Positions 54,754 through 63,265 of a DNA stretch of 64,000 bases are shown piece after piece (position 1 is the first letter of the stretch; every line of letters begins with the position of its first letter). The translations under genes were made by a program, and so were the position numbers. The stretch comes from Leptotrichia sp. oral taxon 223. GTDB taxonomy: Bacteria; Fusobacteriota; Fusobacteriia; Fusobacteriales; Leptotrichiaceae. The notes beneath the pieces were generated by a model that had not been told where the DNA came from, did not search any database, and saw only the letters and a program-made list of their open reading frames with translations. The stretch is from NCBI RefSeq assembly GCF_013394795.1, contig NZ_JABXYU010000001.1:434001-498000 (forward strand). Direction: 5' to 3'.

Positions 54754-55968
54754 TTATTTTAAATATTCTAAAATATTTTTCAATTGCAATCCCATTCCGA
54801 TTTTTAAACTTTCCTCATCAATATTAAATTTTGGATGGTGCAAATCATAGATTAAACCTTTTTCTTCCACTCTTGTTCCCAGTCTAAAAAAACATCCAGG
54901 AATTTCATTTAGGAAATAACTAACATCTTCAACATCCATTCTAGGCTGTTTTATTAATTCCAGAGCATTTTCACCGTATAAATCAACAATATTGTTTTCT
55001 ACTTTTTTTGTCATTTCTTCGTTGTTAATTACAGGAGCATAGCCACGCTTGACATCTACATTTGCTGTTCCGCCTAGTGATTCTACAAATTTAGGCAAGT
55101 CTTTTTCAATTGTTTCAATTATAAATGTTCTTGTTTCTTCGGACATTGTTCTTGCAGTCCCTCTCATTTCCACTTTATCGCAGACTACGTTATCAGCAAA
55201 GCCTCCGTTGAATGCTCCAATTGTAATCACAGCTTCTTCTCTTGGATCAATTCTTCTGCTTACTATTGACTGCAAGTATTCCATAACTTTTGCTCCGATT
55301 AAAATTGCATCGACTCCTTTGTGCGGTAATGCAGCATGAGCAGAAGTACCATTTATCGTAAGGTGTATTCTTGCTGACGAAGCGTGTGCCTTTCCATATT
55401 TTATTCCAATTTTTCCAAGTTCTATTTCTGGAGCCATGTGCAATGCAAAAAATGCATCTATTTTTCGATTTTTATCACTTTCAAATTTTAATGCTCCATT
55501 TTTTATCATTCTATCTGCACCGCCAGTTGTTTCTTCCGCTGGCTGGAAGAAAAATCTCACAGTTCCATGCCACTTATCCTTATTATCTGCCAAAATTTTT
55601 GCTGCTCCAAGCTGAATAGTTGTATGTGCATCGTGTCCGCAAGCGTGCATTTTCCCAATATTTTTTGACTTATATTCAACTTCATTTTCTTCCAAAATTG
55701 GCAATGCATCAATATCTGCACGAGTTGCAACTGTCTTATTTTCCATATTTTGCTTATCATTATAAATTGTCGCAACAACTCCTGTATTTATAATCTCAGA
55801 AAATTCAATTCCATTTTCCATTAAAAAATTTTTTATAAATTTACTTGTTTCAAATTCTTCATCCCCAAGTTCAGGATTTTCATGAATAACTCTTCTGACT
55901 TTTACCATTTCATCATAAATTTTATCAACATTTTCTTTTATAAACTCATTTATTCCTCGTGAATCCAT
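54754..55968 (-). CDS. M20-family amidohydrolase (HipO/AmaA-like)
   Basis: 404 residues, cytoplasmic metallo-hydrolase of N-acyl amino acids. RRVIHENPELGDEEFETSKF, HACGHDAHTTIQLGAAKIL (metal ligands), FFQPAEETTGGADRMI and the C-terminal PRMDVEDVSYFLNEIPGCFF fit subfamily M20D. The insert domain (HLTINGTSAHAALPHKGVDA) is the dimerisation lid. The substrate (hippurate, N-acetyl amino acids or diaminopimelate derivatives) cannot be fixed from sequence. Confidence 0.92.
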   Translation of the reverse strand: MDSRGINEFIKENVDKIYDEMVKVRRVIHENPELGDEEFETSKFIKNFLMENGIEFSEIINTGVVATIYNDKQNMENKTVATRADIDALPILEENEVEYKSKNIGKMHACGHDAHTTIQLGAAKILADNKDKWHGTVRFFFQPAEETTGGADRMIKNGALKFESDKNRKIDAFFALHMAPEIELGKIGIKYGKAHASSARIHLTINGTSAHAALPHKGVDAILIGAKVMEYLQSIVSRRIDPREEAVITIGAFNGGFADNVVCDKVEMRGTARTMSEETRTFIIETIEKDLPKFVESLGGTANVDVKRGYAPVINNEEMTKKVENNIVDLYGENALELIKQPRMDVEDVSYFLNEIPGCFFRLGTRVEEKGLIYDLHHPKFNIDEESLKIGMGLQLKNILEYLK

Positions 55969-56048
55969 TTATTCTCACTTCTCTTTCTAAAAAATTACAT
56001 AATTTTATTATATCAAAAAATACTATCTTTGTAAATTTTTGAAAAATA

Positions 56049-56150
56049 AATAGACTTGCTCGAAAACTATATGTATTTAAGATTTGATAAAATAAATGTT
56101 CTGAAACAAAGAGGCTTAACTCCTTGTGAAAATAAAAAAACTTAAGTTGT
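56049..56150. repeat. MITE-like element, second copy
   Basis: AGACTTGCTCGAAAACTATA then TGTATTTAAGATTTGATAAA at the left, AAAGAGGCTTAACTCCTTGT in the middle and TTAAGTTGTCGAATACATCT at the right. It corresponds part by part to 44896-45016. Confidence 0.55.
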
Positions 56151-56183
56151 CGAATACATCTATAAATAACTTTAATATAATTT

Positions 56184-56933
56184 TTATTTTTTTAAAATAA
56201 AATCTCTAGCCTTTTCAGCGATATTTTTTTTAGCAAAAAATATTTGTATAGAATCAAAAGATTTATTAAGAGTAAAATTCAAAGAATAATAATTTCCTCC
56301 TCGACTAAGAAATTTATCAACTTTCACATCATAAATCCAAGAATAAGGGATTATATATGCGGGATAAACACAAAATAAATATCTGTTTCCAAGTTTTAGA
56401 TCACTTTGCAACATTATTCCAGTTCTAACTATTCTATCAGAATTAATAAAATCTTCTTTTGCATAAGTTAAAAGGTTACCCTCATCTAAATCATCTAACA
56501 TTTTAAAAATTCTTTTATTTTCTTTCTTTCTCATAAACAATGCAAATAATAATAGAAAAAGTATAACAAACCATAAAAAAATTGGAATGCCAAATTTAAT
56601 AAGCACAGAAGTTATAGGGCTTATGGAAAAATCAGGATACTCCTTTACAAATTCCAGTTCTTTAATATACTCTAAATATCCACCAAATAAAATATATACA
56701 GTGTCTACTATTAACAAAAAAATTTCTATACAATAAATCGGGTTTGCCGCTCTTTCTATTTTTAATATGTTATAAAAAAATTCACGTGGCCCCAGGTCTT
56801 TTAAATTCTCATCAATTTCTACGAATACAGTTTTTCTCATTATTCTTTTTCTTGCTGCTAAAGCAAGAAATATTGATAAAATAAAAATTAAGGGTATAAA
56901 CATTATCTCACCAATCATTCCAAACATTATCAT
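56184..56933 (-). CDS. Membrane protein, unknown (cluster gene 6)
   Basis: 249 residues with about three hydrophobic segments: near the N-terminus (MFIPLIFILSIFLALAA), about 68-90, and about 112-135. The cytoplasmic C-terminal ~100 residues are beta-rich and resemble a PH-like fold (NRYLFCVYPAYIIPYSWIYD, YYSLNFTLNKSFDSIQIFF). It is the last gene of the operon beginning at 61210. No family name is recognised. Confidence 0.65.
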   Translation of the reverse strand: MIMFGMIGEIMFIPLIFILSIFLALAARKRIMRKTVFVEIDENLKDLGPREFFYNILKIERAANPIYCIEIFLLIVDTVYILFGGYLEYIKELEFVKEYPDFSISPITSVLIKFGIPIFLWFVILFLLLFALFMRKKENKRIFKMLDDLDEGNLLTYAKEDFINSDRIVRTGIMLQSDLKLGNRYLFCVYPAYIIPYSWIYDVKVDKFLSRGGNYYSLNFTLNKSFDSIQIFFAKKNIAEKARDFILKK

Positions 56934-57022
56934 TTAAAACACTTCCTTTTCAGTATAAAATATTGTCATTTCTGCACAAGCAAAATAATAGTAATTTATT
57001 TAAAAAATTCTATATCTCTAAT

Positions 57023-57397
57023 TTAATCATATTTAATAGTATATGGTATAGAATATTCTTTTAAAATAGGTGTTAATTTCTGTATTTCATCCAAAACCAT
57101 TTTTTCAGTAACAATAAGTGAAATTTTACTTGTCTGAAAAAAACGTTTAACCACTTTTGCATTTTTCTTATAAATCCTTATTTGCCCTCTGTAAGAATTA
57201 CGAATACGAGTACAGTAAAATTCTACATAATCGATGTCGAAAAGCGGGATTTTTTTTGTAGGTATAGAATTAAGATGTAAGTTTTCATTTTCTACATAAA
57301 AACATTCCATTGTATTCTTTCTGACTATTAAATATATAAGAGTTGCACTAGAGATAATAAGTATTACCAGTTGTAGTATTATCATACTAATAATCAT
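57023..57397 (-). CDS. Small membrane-anchored protein (cluster gene 5)
   Basis: 124 residues with one N-terminal membrane segment (MIISMIILQLVILIISSATL). A ~95-residue domain follows, with IPLFDIDYVEFYCTRIRNSY and IRIYKKNAK. Its pattern resembles the C-terminal domains of the two upstream genes (the FYxxx...RxR...xQI segment). GGAGG precedes the start. Function unknown. Confidence 0.65.
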   Translation of the reverse strand: MIISMIILQLVILIISSATLIYLIVRKNTMECFYVENENLHLNSIPTKKIPLFDIDYVEFYCTRIRNSYRGQIRIYKKNAKVVKRFFQTSKISLIVTEKMVLDEIQKLTPILKEYSIPYTIKYD

Positions 57398-57437
57398 TTT
57401 ATATTCCTCCTTAAATATTTACACATAATCTTATCTT

Positions 57438-58532
57438 TTAAATCTTATTAAACTCATCGTCTACTAATACTTCATATTTTTTGAAATACTTTTTCAATAA
57501 AATATAATCACTTGTTTTTATATCTAGCTCAGCAAATATATTCTTTTTTCTATCTAAAATTTGAATAATAGGAATATTATACTTTCTTCCTTTCTTAAAT
57601 TCTTTAGTATAGAAATTAATAAAATTTATGTTCTCAATTTTTATAGATTTTATTTCATTTTTATTATATAACAGAGTAATCTCTTTATTACTTATATTTA
57701 ACGAATATTTTTTATACTTAAGCATTTTTAAAAGCTCATAAACTCCATAAATTGTGAAAACAATCAATAGAATAAGATAAAGAATATCTTTATATTCCCC
57801 TTTCTTATATGTCTTAACAAGAGCAATAGGTATCACAATAATAAATATAAGAAGTAACAAAATATTCGAAAATAAATCAAAATTACTAACGAAAGCTTTA
57901 ACTTCAAATTGATCTGAAAGTTCTAAATTTCCAAGAATTTTTAATTTATTTTCTGTATTATAGATATCTAAGCTAACTAGAGGTAAAGTTATCATAAAAA
58001 CTAAAATACCCAAGATAGAATATTTTAAAATTATCATTCTTATATCTGAACTTCTATCTAAAAATATCAATTGAATTAAAGAAATAACTACAAGTACTAG
58101 AAAGATATTTAACATTATTTTTCGTGCTTTCTTTTGCCTTGCTAAATTTGGAACAAAAAGATTCAATTTTTCATCAAAAATATACCCCTGTTTATCCGTA
58201 TTTGCTTTATTAGTTTCAATGTTTTTCTTAAAAATTAAATTATCTGTATAATTTTTAGCTTCTAATAAAGACATATCCTTATTTTTATGAAGAAAAGCAA
58301 CTGTTTGTAATTTTTTATTTTCATTAATCAAAGAAGATAAATTTTTTTCATCTTCTTCAGAAATAGATATATTTTTTTCATAGTGTTCATTATTGATTTT
58401 TTTATCAATACAATCCTTAGCTTCTTTTAAAGTCATTCCTGTTTTATCTTTAACAAAGACAATAGCATCTATTTTTTTTCCTTGTTCAAGTAGTGAAATA
58501 ATATATTCCTCATCTTTTTCTAATAATTCCAC
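57438..58532 (-). CDS. Membrane protein with tandem L7/L12-like motifs (cluster gene 4)
   Basis: 364 residues, starting at a GTG after AGAGGT. The first ~90 residues contain two copies of a motif like the C-terminal helices of ribosomal protein L7/L12: GKKIDAIVFVKDKTGMTLKE then AKDC, and NKKLQTVAFLHKNKDMSLLE then AKNY. Next come GYIFDEKLNLFVPNLARQKK, four hydrophobic segments and a C-terminal beta-rich domain. From GYIFDEKLN onward it is paralogous to the neighbour at 58552. Function unknown. Confidence 0.7.
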   Translation of the reverse strand: MELLEKDEEYIISLLEQGKKIDAIVFVKDKTGMTLKEAKDCIDKKINNEHYEKNISISEEDEKNLSSLINENKKLQTVAFLHKNKDMSLLEAKNYTDNLIFKKNIETNKANTDKQGYIFDEKLNLFVPNLARQKKARKIMLNIFLVLVVISLIQLIFLDRSSDIRMIILKYSILGILVFMITLPLVSLDIYNTENKLKILGNLELSDQFEVKAFVSNFDLFSNILLLLIFIIVIPIALVKTYKKGEYKDILYLILLIVFTIYGVYELLKMLKYKKYSLNISNKEITLLYNKNEIKSIKIENINFINFYTKEFKKGRKYNIPIIQILDRKKNIFAELDIKTSDYILLKKYFKKYEVLVDDEFNKI

Positions 58533-58551
58533 AGTATTTTACCTCTTCTTT

Positions 58552-59316
58552 TTAAAATTCTTTATATTGATTATCTATTGTTACATTATATTTTTCAAAA
58601 TATTTTTTTAATGAATAATAATCAGTAGCACTTATAGTCATTTCAAGAAGCTTTTTTTCTTCACTATCAAAGATTTGTAAAGTAGGATTTCTATCCCTTC
58701 TTCCTCTTCCACGAGCAATAGCATAGAATTTAACATAACTTATATTATCTGTTGTAATAAATTCTTTTTCATCATTTTCATAATATATTTTTATTGTTTT
58801 TCCAATTATGATTAAAGAATATTTACTATTTATAAATTCTTTAAAAAGTGTATAAAAATTATAAATAGATGCCACAATGGCAAAAATTAAATAAAAAATA
58901 TATCTAGTTGAAAATTGCTTTAATATATTAGGACAAGAAAAAAACATAACAATTAAAAGAACCCAAAGCATCATATATCCAAAAAATCGTCTATTTTTTA
59001 AAGCTCTTATTTCAAAATCTTTTGACAATTTCAATCCTTTAATTTCTTCTAGCCTTTTCTCTATCAGATGAATATTTATTTTTAAAACAAGATATATAGC
59101 TAAAAAAAGAAAAAATATTACATGGGTATAAGCTAAAAATGATCTTTTCTCATAAGAAATTTTATTCCAAAAATATATTTGTATTAAAACAGCAACAAAA
59201 GATATTAATGATAAAATCAAAAGTACTTTTGCGATTTTTTTTTGTCTTGGTAAATTAGGAACATACATATTTAACTTTTCATCAAAAATATAGCCCCATT
59301 TTTTAGGTTCATTCAT
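58552..59316 (-). CDS. Membrane protein paralogous to its neighbour (cluster gene 3)
   Basis: 254 residues. It starts with MNEPKKWGYIFDEKLNMYVP and NLPRQKK, the same block as the 57438 product. About four hydrophobic segments follow, and a C-terminal domain ending YYSLKKYFEKYNVTIDNQY (neighbour: YILLKKYFKKYEVLVDDEF). It lacks the L7/L12-like motifs. The ATG at 59316 follows GGAGG. The pair arose by tandem duplication. Confidence 0.7.
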   Translation of the reverse strand: MNEPKKWGYIFDEKLNMYVPNLPRQKKIAKVLLILSLISFVAVLIQIYFWNKISYEKRSFLAYTHVIFFLFLAIYLVLKINIHLIEKRLEEIKGLKLSKDFEIRALKNRRFFGYMMLWVLLIVMFFSCPNILKQFSTRYIFYLIFAIVASIYNFYTLFKEFINSKYSLIIIGKTIKIYYENDEKEFITTDNISYVKFYAIARGRGRRDRNPTLQIFDSEEKKLLEMTISATDYYSLKKYFEKYNVTIDNQYKEF

Positions 59317-59334
59317 TCTATAAGCCTCCAAATA

Positions 59335-60273
59335 TTATTTTTTTCTAATAAGAATAAAAGCAGAAATTATCACAAGAGTAATACCTAAAATGATACCACT
59401 TAATCCAATAACTTTATATAATTCAATATATTTTAACAAGCTAACATCAGAATTTTGAACTCCAATATGAGCAACATAAAGAATGAAAATTCCAAAAATA
59501 AATATTAGAATTCCACTAACAAATAATAAAATATACCCAGGAAATGAATAATCTTTTTTTGTTAAACTTCTCTTTTTAAAAGGAAAAGTACTATATGGAT
59601 CTGTATTTTCAGGAGCATTTATTCCTGCATCTTCAGTTAATTTTATACTCGTTATGTAGCTTGTTCCAAAAATCCCTTTTCCAAAAGTACAAGAAAATTT
59701 AGAGCCAAGTTTATCTATAAAAATTTTGTGTCTCCACATTCCAGTAGAATACAAATCTGGAGAATTTTTAAATTTAAAAATGTAGATATGTCTACGCCTT
59801 CTTCTGCTACCTTTATAAATAGTAAAATAATCTCCTAAAACTACTTCTTGCGTTTCTCTATTGTGTATAAAAATTCTGTCCACTATCTTAAAAAGTATAG
59901 CCCAAGATATAAGAAGACTTGGAATAAAAATATATAAAGGTGAATTTCCTAATGTTATTATGTTTGATTTAACAATAATATACCAAATGGGTATGGTAAA
60001 AATAACAGTTGCTATAGAAATTGAAATAAAATTATAACTTGTATTATAATCAATATATGAATTACCACTAGCACGCATTCCTTTACTATGATAACATAAT
60101 CTTGAAATTAAGTGCAATAATCCAAAAGCACAAATTGCTATTCCTTGTAAAGAAGAGCCGCTATTAAAACACAACATTCCACCTAATACAAAAGAAAGTA
60201 TTGAAAAAAATACTGATAAGTCTATTAAAACTGATAATAAAGAAAAAATAAACAAATATGCTAAAAATAACAT
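59335..60273 (-). CDS. Multi-pass membrane protein (cluster gene 2)
   Basis: 312 residues with about four N-terminal hydrophobic segments (to about 135), a soluble middle part with a basic GSRRRRRHIYIFKF, and two C-terminal segments. The middle part (GDYFTIYKGS, FKNSPDLYSTGMWRHKIF) suggests a small beta domain facing the cytoplasm. No family is recognised. GGAGAGTGA precedes the ATG, and it lies 19 bases after the DUF4299-like gene. Confidence 0.65.
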   Translation of the reverse strand: MLFLAYLFIFSLLSVLIDLSVFFSILSFVLGGMLCFNSGSSLQGIAICAFGLLHLISRLCYHSKGMRASGNSYIDYNTSYNFISISIATVIFTIPIWYIIVKSNIITLGNSPLYIFIPSLLISWAILFKIVDRIFIHNRETQEVVLGDYFTIYKGSRRRRRHIYIFKFKNSPDLYSTGMWRHKIFIDKLGSKFSCTFGKGIFGTSYITSIKLTEDAGINAPENTDPYSTFPFKKRSLTKKDYSFPGYILLFVSGILIFIFGIFILYVAHIGVQNSDVSLLKYIELYKVIGLSGIILGITLVIISAFILIRKK

Positions 60274-60292
60274 TACTCACTCTCCACAGTTT

Positions 60293-61210
60293 TTATTTCA
60301 CTAATCCTAAAAGTTCTTCCCTATTTAACGGTTCAACCATAATATATGAAGCATCTATGAATCTATATTTATTTTCTGGTAAATTTTTAATAAAGTCATC
60401 ATAATCCAAATGTGCAGCAACATTATAACTGTTTCGATCATTTTCATCTCCGTCAATAGTTACCAGTCCAATATTCCAGAAAGCAATATCTTCATTTTTA
60501 ACCATATCTGAATTTTCAAATTCAACACTAGGTTTATAAGGAAGTATCGTTCTAAGATTTTGCGTAAGAGTATAAGCTCCTATTATTTTCCCGTCTTCCT
60601 TATTTCTGAAAAATCGCTGATTTGCCGAGAAGGCATCTAAATATTGTATTTCCTTTACCATATTAGAAAAAGTATCAATAGGGCTATCTGAATTTTCTAT
60701 TCTATCAATCATTTCCTGATTAAAAGAAACAATCCTATTTACTCCAAAAATACTGTAAAGAGTCGAATCTTCACCTTTAACTCGTGATGAAATTCCTTCT
60801 ATTCCATAAAGTATATCACCTTCATAGTCAAATTTATCAATATTGTCAACTGTATATTCTTCTCCCGTTTCACTTATAATTTTTGAATCAAATTTTTTAG
60901 CCAACGCTTTTATGTATTCCAATGCCAGAAGCCAATCTTCCCTGGACGATGGTGTAAAAACCCTTATGCTATAATTTTTATTTTTATTATCATAATACAA
61001 TTCAAATCCTCTTGCACTTTCCTTTCCATCTCCTATTAAAAGACACTGATAATTAGAAACAGGAGATAACAGCAAATCATTAATATCAATATTTCCAGTA
61101 TTGTAGCTGTAAAGCTCCTTATCCAGCAAACTCAATGCAGTTTCAACATTTAAAACTGATTCATAACCTAAAAATTTTTTCTTGTTTTTTACATAAAAAC
61201 TTATACTCAT
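60293..61210 (-). CDS. DUF4299-like protein (cluster gene 1)
   Basis: 305 residues, soluble. The N-terminus MSISFYVKNKKKFLGYESVL and the internal LLIGDGKESARGFELYYD, SSREDWLLALEYIKALAKK and IDASYIMVEPLNREELL are what I recall of DUF4299, a family of unknown function found in streptococci and fusobacteria. GGAGG precedes the start. It heads the operon, immediately downstream of the IStron insertion. Confidence 0.7.
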   Translation of the reverse strand: MSISFYVKNKKKFLGYESVLNVETALSLLDKELYSYNTGNIDINDLLLSPVSNYQCLLIGDGKESARGFELYYDNKNKNYSIRVFTPSSREDWLLALEYIKALAKKFDSKIISETGEEYTVDNIDKFDYEGDILYGIEGISSRVKGEDSTLYSIFGVNRIVSFNQEMIDRIENSDSPIDTFSNMVKEIQYLDAFSANQRFFRNKEDGKIIGAYTLTQNLRTILPYKPSVEFENSDMVKNEDIAFWNIGLVTIDGDENDRNSYNVAAHLDYDDFIKNLPENKYRFIDASYIMVEPLNREELLGLVK

Positions 61211-61324
61211 TTTTTTCCTCCATAAAATTTTAATTTATTTTAATCTAATAATTCACATGTTTGCTTAACATCACATTTACAATATAAATTCTCCATTATA
61301 ATTTTACTATATTTTACCATTCAT

Positions 61325-61412
61325 TTACAGAATCTGAACCTCCCACTTCTTACGTCATGGGGTTCTAAAATCTTTAAAAATATTTAAAAATTTTCTAAGA
61401 AGTTTGATAGCT
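61325..61412 (-). ncRNA. Predicted omega-RNA scaffold / intron 3' end
   Basis: The sequence after the tnpB stop ends in a hairpin. AACC-CCA pairs with TGG-GA-GGTT, the two bases GA bulging, in the right-end style of IS605 elements. In IStrons this segment serves both as TnpB guide scaffold and as the intron's 3' splice region, so splicing and guide formation would compete. Confidence 0.55.
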
Positions 61413-62660
61413 TTATACTACCCTTATTCTTTTAGGTGTGTTCAGCTCACCTCTATTGTATAGGATACTTAAATCCACAACTTTACTTTTCCTTAATATG
61501 TTTAATGCTCCATTACAATCTGCATTTATGAGTTTACCTGCACTTGTTCGATATAGTCCTCTTTTTATTCTTTTTCCACTGAATATATATTCTTGCAGAT
61601 TTTCTTTATCATATACTGGAATTTCATCTCCATCAAAGAAACTTGCTTTTGATGTATAACTCTCTTCTTGCAGTTTAAATTCTATTCCATATAGTTTACA
61701 TAGATATATTAATTTATCTCTTAATTTTCCATATGGTATATTTACAAAGTTCTGATTATTTACACTTCCTATATTTGAATTTCTTTGAAAATCTTCATTA
61801 TATCCTAGAACTATTTTTCCTATATCATTATTAAGACAATAATTTATTATTATTCTTGCTGCTTTTGAAAGATAATCTTCTATGCGATTATTTCTCCTTC
61901 TAGCTATTCTCTTTTGCCTTAATGTTATATGCTCTATCTTTTGCTTATCTTTAATGCTTTGCAATTTTGCATTTGTCTTGTTATAGTATTGATTTATTGA
62001 TTTTAATTTCCTACCATCTATTAGGAATGATGCTCCATTATTAGTTACACAAGTACAAAGATTATCTATACCTAAATCTATTCCTAGTCCATTTTCTTTA
62101 TTTAATTTCCTTTGAACTTCTTCTACTTCATAAGTATATTGAATTTCAAAGTACCTAGAATGTTGTTTGGGTATTATTCTAATTTCTTTTATTTTCTTGC
62201 CTTTTAATATTGGTGGTAGTTTAATTTTAACTTCCTGATGAGTTTTCTTAAACAAATTTGAATAAGGAACTATCAGCATATCATCTTTTAATCTAACAAA
62301 ACCTATAACAAGAGTTGTAAAACCATCCTTAGCAAGATATTTAGGTAATTTTATTTTTTTATTATCGTATTGACCATTCTTAGCAAGTTTTAAAAGTCCA
62401 AAAAATGATTTGAAACTTTCGTCTACTTCTTTTAGAATTTGTTGAGCCATATTAGAATTTAACTTCTTATAGTTCTCACTATTTTTAAGTATTTTATAGT
62501 TTTCATTATAACTTAAATACTTTTTATTTTTAAAATAGTATTGTCTAATATTATATATAGCTTCATTAGTTAAGTTCTTGGCTATATGAGATAAACATTT
62601 TAAATTTCTAAACTCTTTTTTACTAAGATGTTTTACCTGTTGTTTTAATGTTAAATACAT
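61413..62660 (-). CDS. tnpB: TnpB nuclease of the IStron
   Basis: About 415 residues. RuvC-I Asp is in GIDLGIDNLCTC, the Glu is in LQEESYTSKASFF, and the last Asp is in LINADCNGALNIL. The CxxC zinc ribbon normally found between the last two motifs is absent, replaced by DGDEIPVYDKENLQEYIFSG then KRIKRGLY; this subfamily is known for that. AAGGAGG lies nine bases before the ATG at 62660; an upstream TTG is less likely. The protein is only distantly similar to the TnpB at 25809. Confidence 0.92.
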   Translation of the reverse strand: MYLTLKQQVKHLSKKEFRNLKCLSHIAKNLTNEAIYNIRQYYFKNKKYLSYNENYKILKNSENYKKLNSNMAQQILKEVDESFKSFFGLLKLAKNGQYDNKKIKLPKYLAKDGFTTLVIGFVRLKDDMLIVPYSNLFKKTHQEVKIKLPPILKGKKIKEIRIIPKQHSRYFEIQYTYEVEEVQRKLNKENGLGIDLGIDNLCTCVTNNGASFLIDGRKLKSINQYYNKTNAKLQSIKDKQKIEHITLRQKRIARRRNNRIEDYLSKAARIIINYCLNNDIGKIVLGYNEDFQRNSNIGSVNNQNFVNIPYGKLRDKLIYLCKLYGIEFKLQEESYTSKASFFDGDEIPVYDKENLQEYIFSGKRIKRGLYRTSAGKLINADCNGALNILRKSKVVDLSILYNRGELNTPKRIRVV

Positions 62661-62759
62661 ATACAATCACCTCCTTTTCATCAGAGATATTATACCATGT
62701 ATTCTACATTTTATCTGTCAAAAAAGTAATATTTTTTATTTATTTTTAAATATTTTTAA

Positions 62760-63265
62760 AGTTTTTAAAACCCCACAACAGTGGGAAGCGTCGTTCACAT
62801 AAGTGCGCTACTACTTATGCAGTTCTCATGGCATATACTCCTTAATAAATTAAGGAGATTATCCTTGAACTTCTTGTTATCTCTAACAAGCACAGACTAT
62901 ATCTTATCCATATCCTATTTCAAGGACTTAGGCGAAACCACTTCCAATACCAATCGCTTGTATTGTACTCCCCTCACGAGGGATAGTCGTTGAACTTTCC
63001 TTTTCAGGCTTAGCTGCTGATTGTCTATTATCATAATGTTTAGGATTTAACCGTGCACCATCTAGTATATTTTTTCTGCTTTCGCTACCTTCACATTTGC
63101 CTCTTATGAGTAAGATTGCTATGTTGTGGTTATACCAGCTTTAAGAGTTCCCAGCAATTCAGTTTCTTTGTTGCACGGTTTTGCTCCGTGTCTACATACA
63201 AGTTTCCCTATATGCTTACTAAAATTCTCACACAATTCATCTCGTTCCTTGCGGTGCGAGTGTTC
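62760..63265 (-). ncRNA. Group I self-splicing intron core
   Basis: The 570 bases before tnpB hold no gene but show group I hallmarks on the minus strand. The P region AATTGCTGGGAAC and Q region AATCAGCAGCTAAGCC pair as P4: TGCTG (63152-63156) with CAGCA (63015-63019). The R region GTTCAACGACTAT and S region AAGATATAGTC pair as P7: GACTAT (62983-62988) with ATAGTC (62895-62900). A 9-bp AACCGTGCA/TGCACGGTT pairing supports further folding. The order P-Q-R-S is correct. P1 and the splice sites are not determined. Confidence 0.85.

Larger units (their letters stand above)
61325..63265 (-). mobile_element. IStron: group I intron fused to a TnpB transposon
   Basis: Read on the minus strand: a group I intron core (about 63200-62850), a hairpin region, tnpB (62660-61413) and an IS605-type right end (GAACCCCATGACG...GTGGGAGGTTCA, about 61362-61332). 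No tnpA is present. This is the order of the CdISt1-type IStrons of clostridia. The element interrupts the 3' end of a gene and should splice out of its mRNA if active. The exact ends were not resolved: the left end is near 63255-63275, the right end between 61318 and 61333. Confidence 0.82.

Noticed and set aside
62690-62740. Promoter for the IStron tnpB (TTGACA and TATAAT)
   Set aside because: The boxes are about 21 bases apart, too long for a normal spacer, so it is not listed as a feature.
62760-63240. Stretch before tnpB considered as a degraded tnpA or a tRNA/riboswitch
   Set aside because: No HUH transposase motif can be read in any frame and no cloverleaf forms. The paired P4 and P7 segments in the right order fit a group I intron far better.
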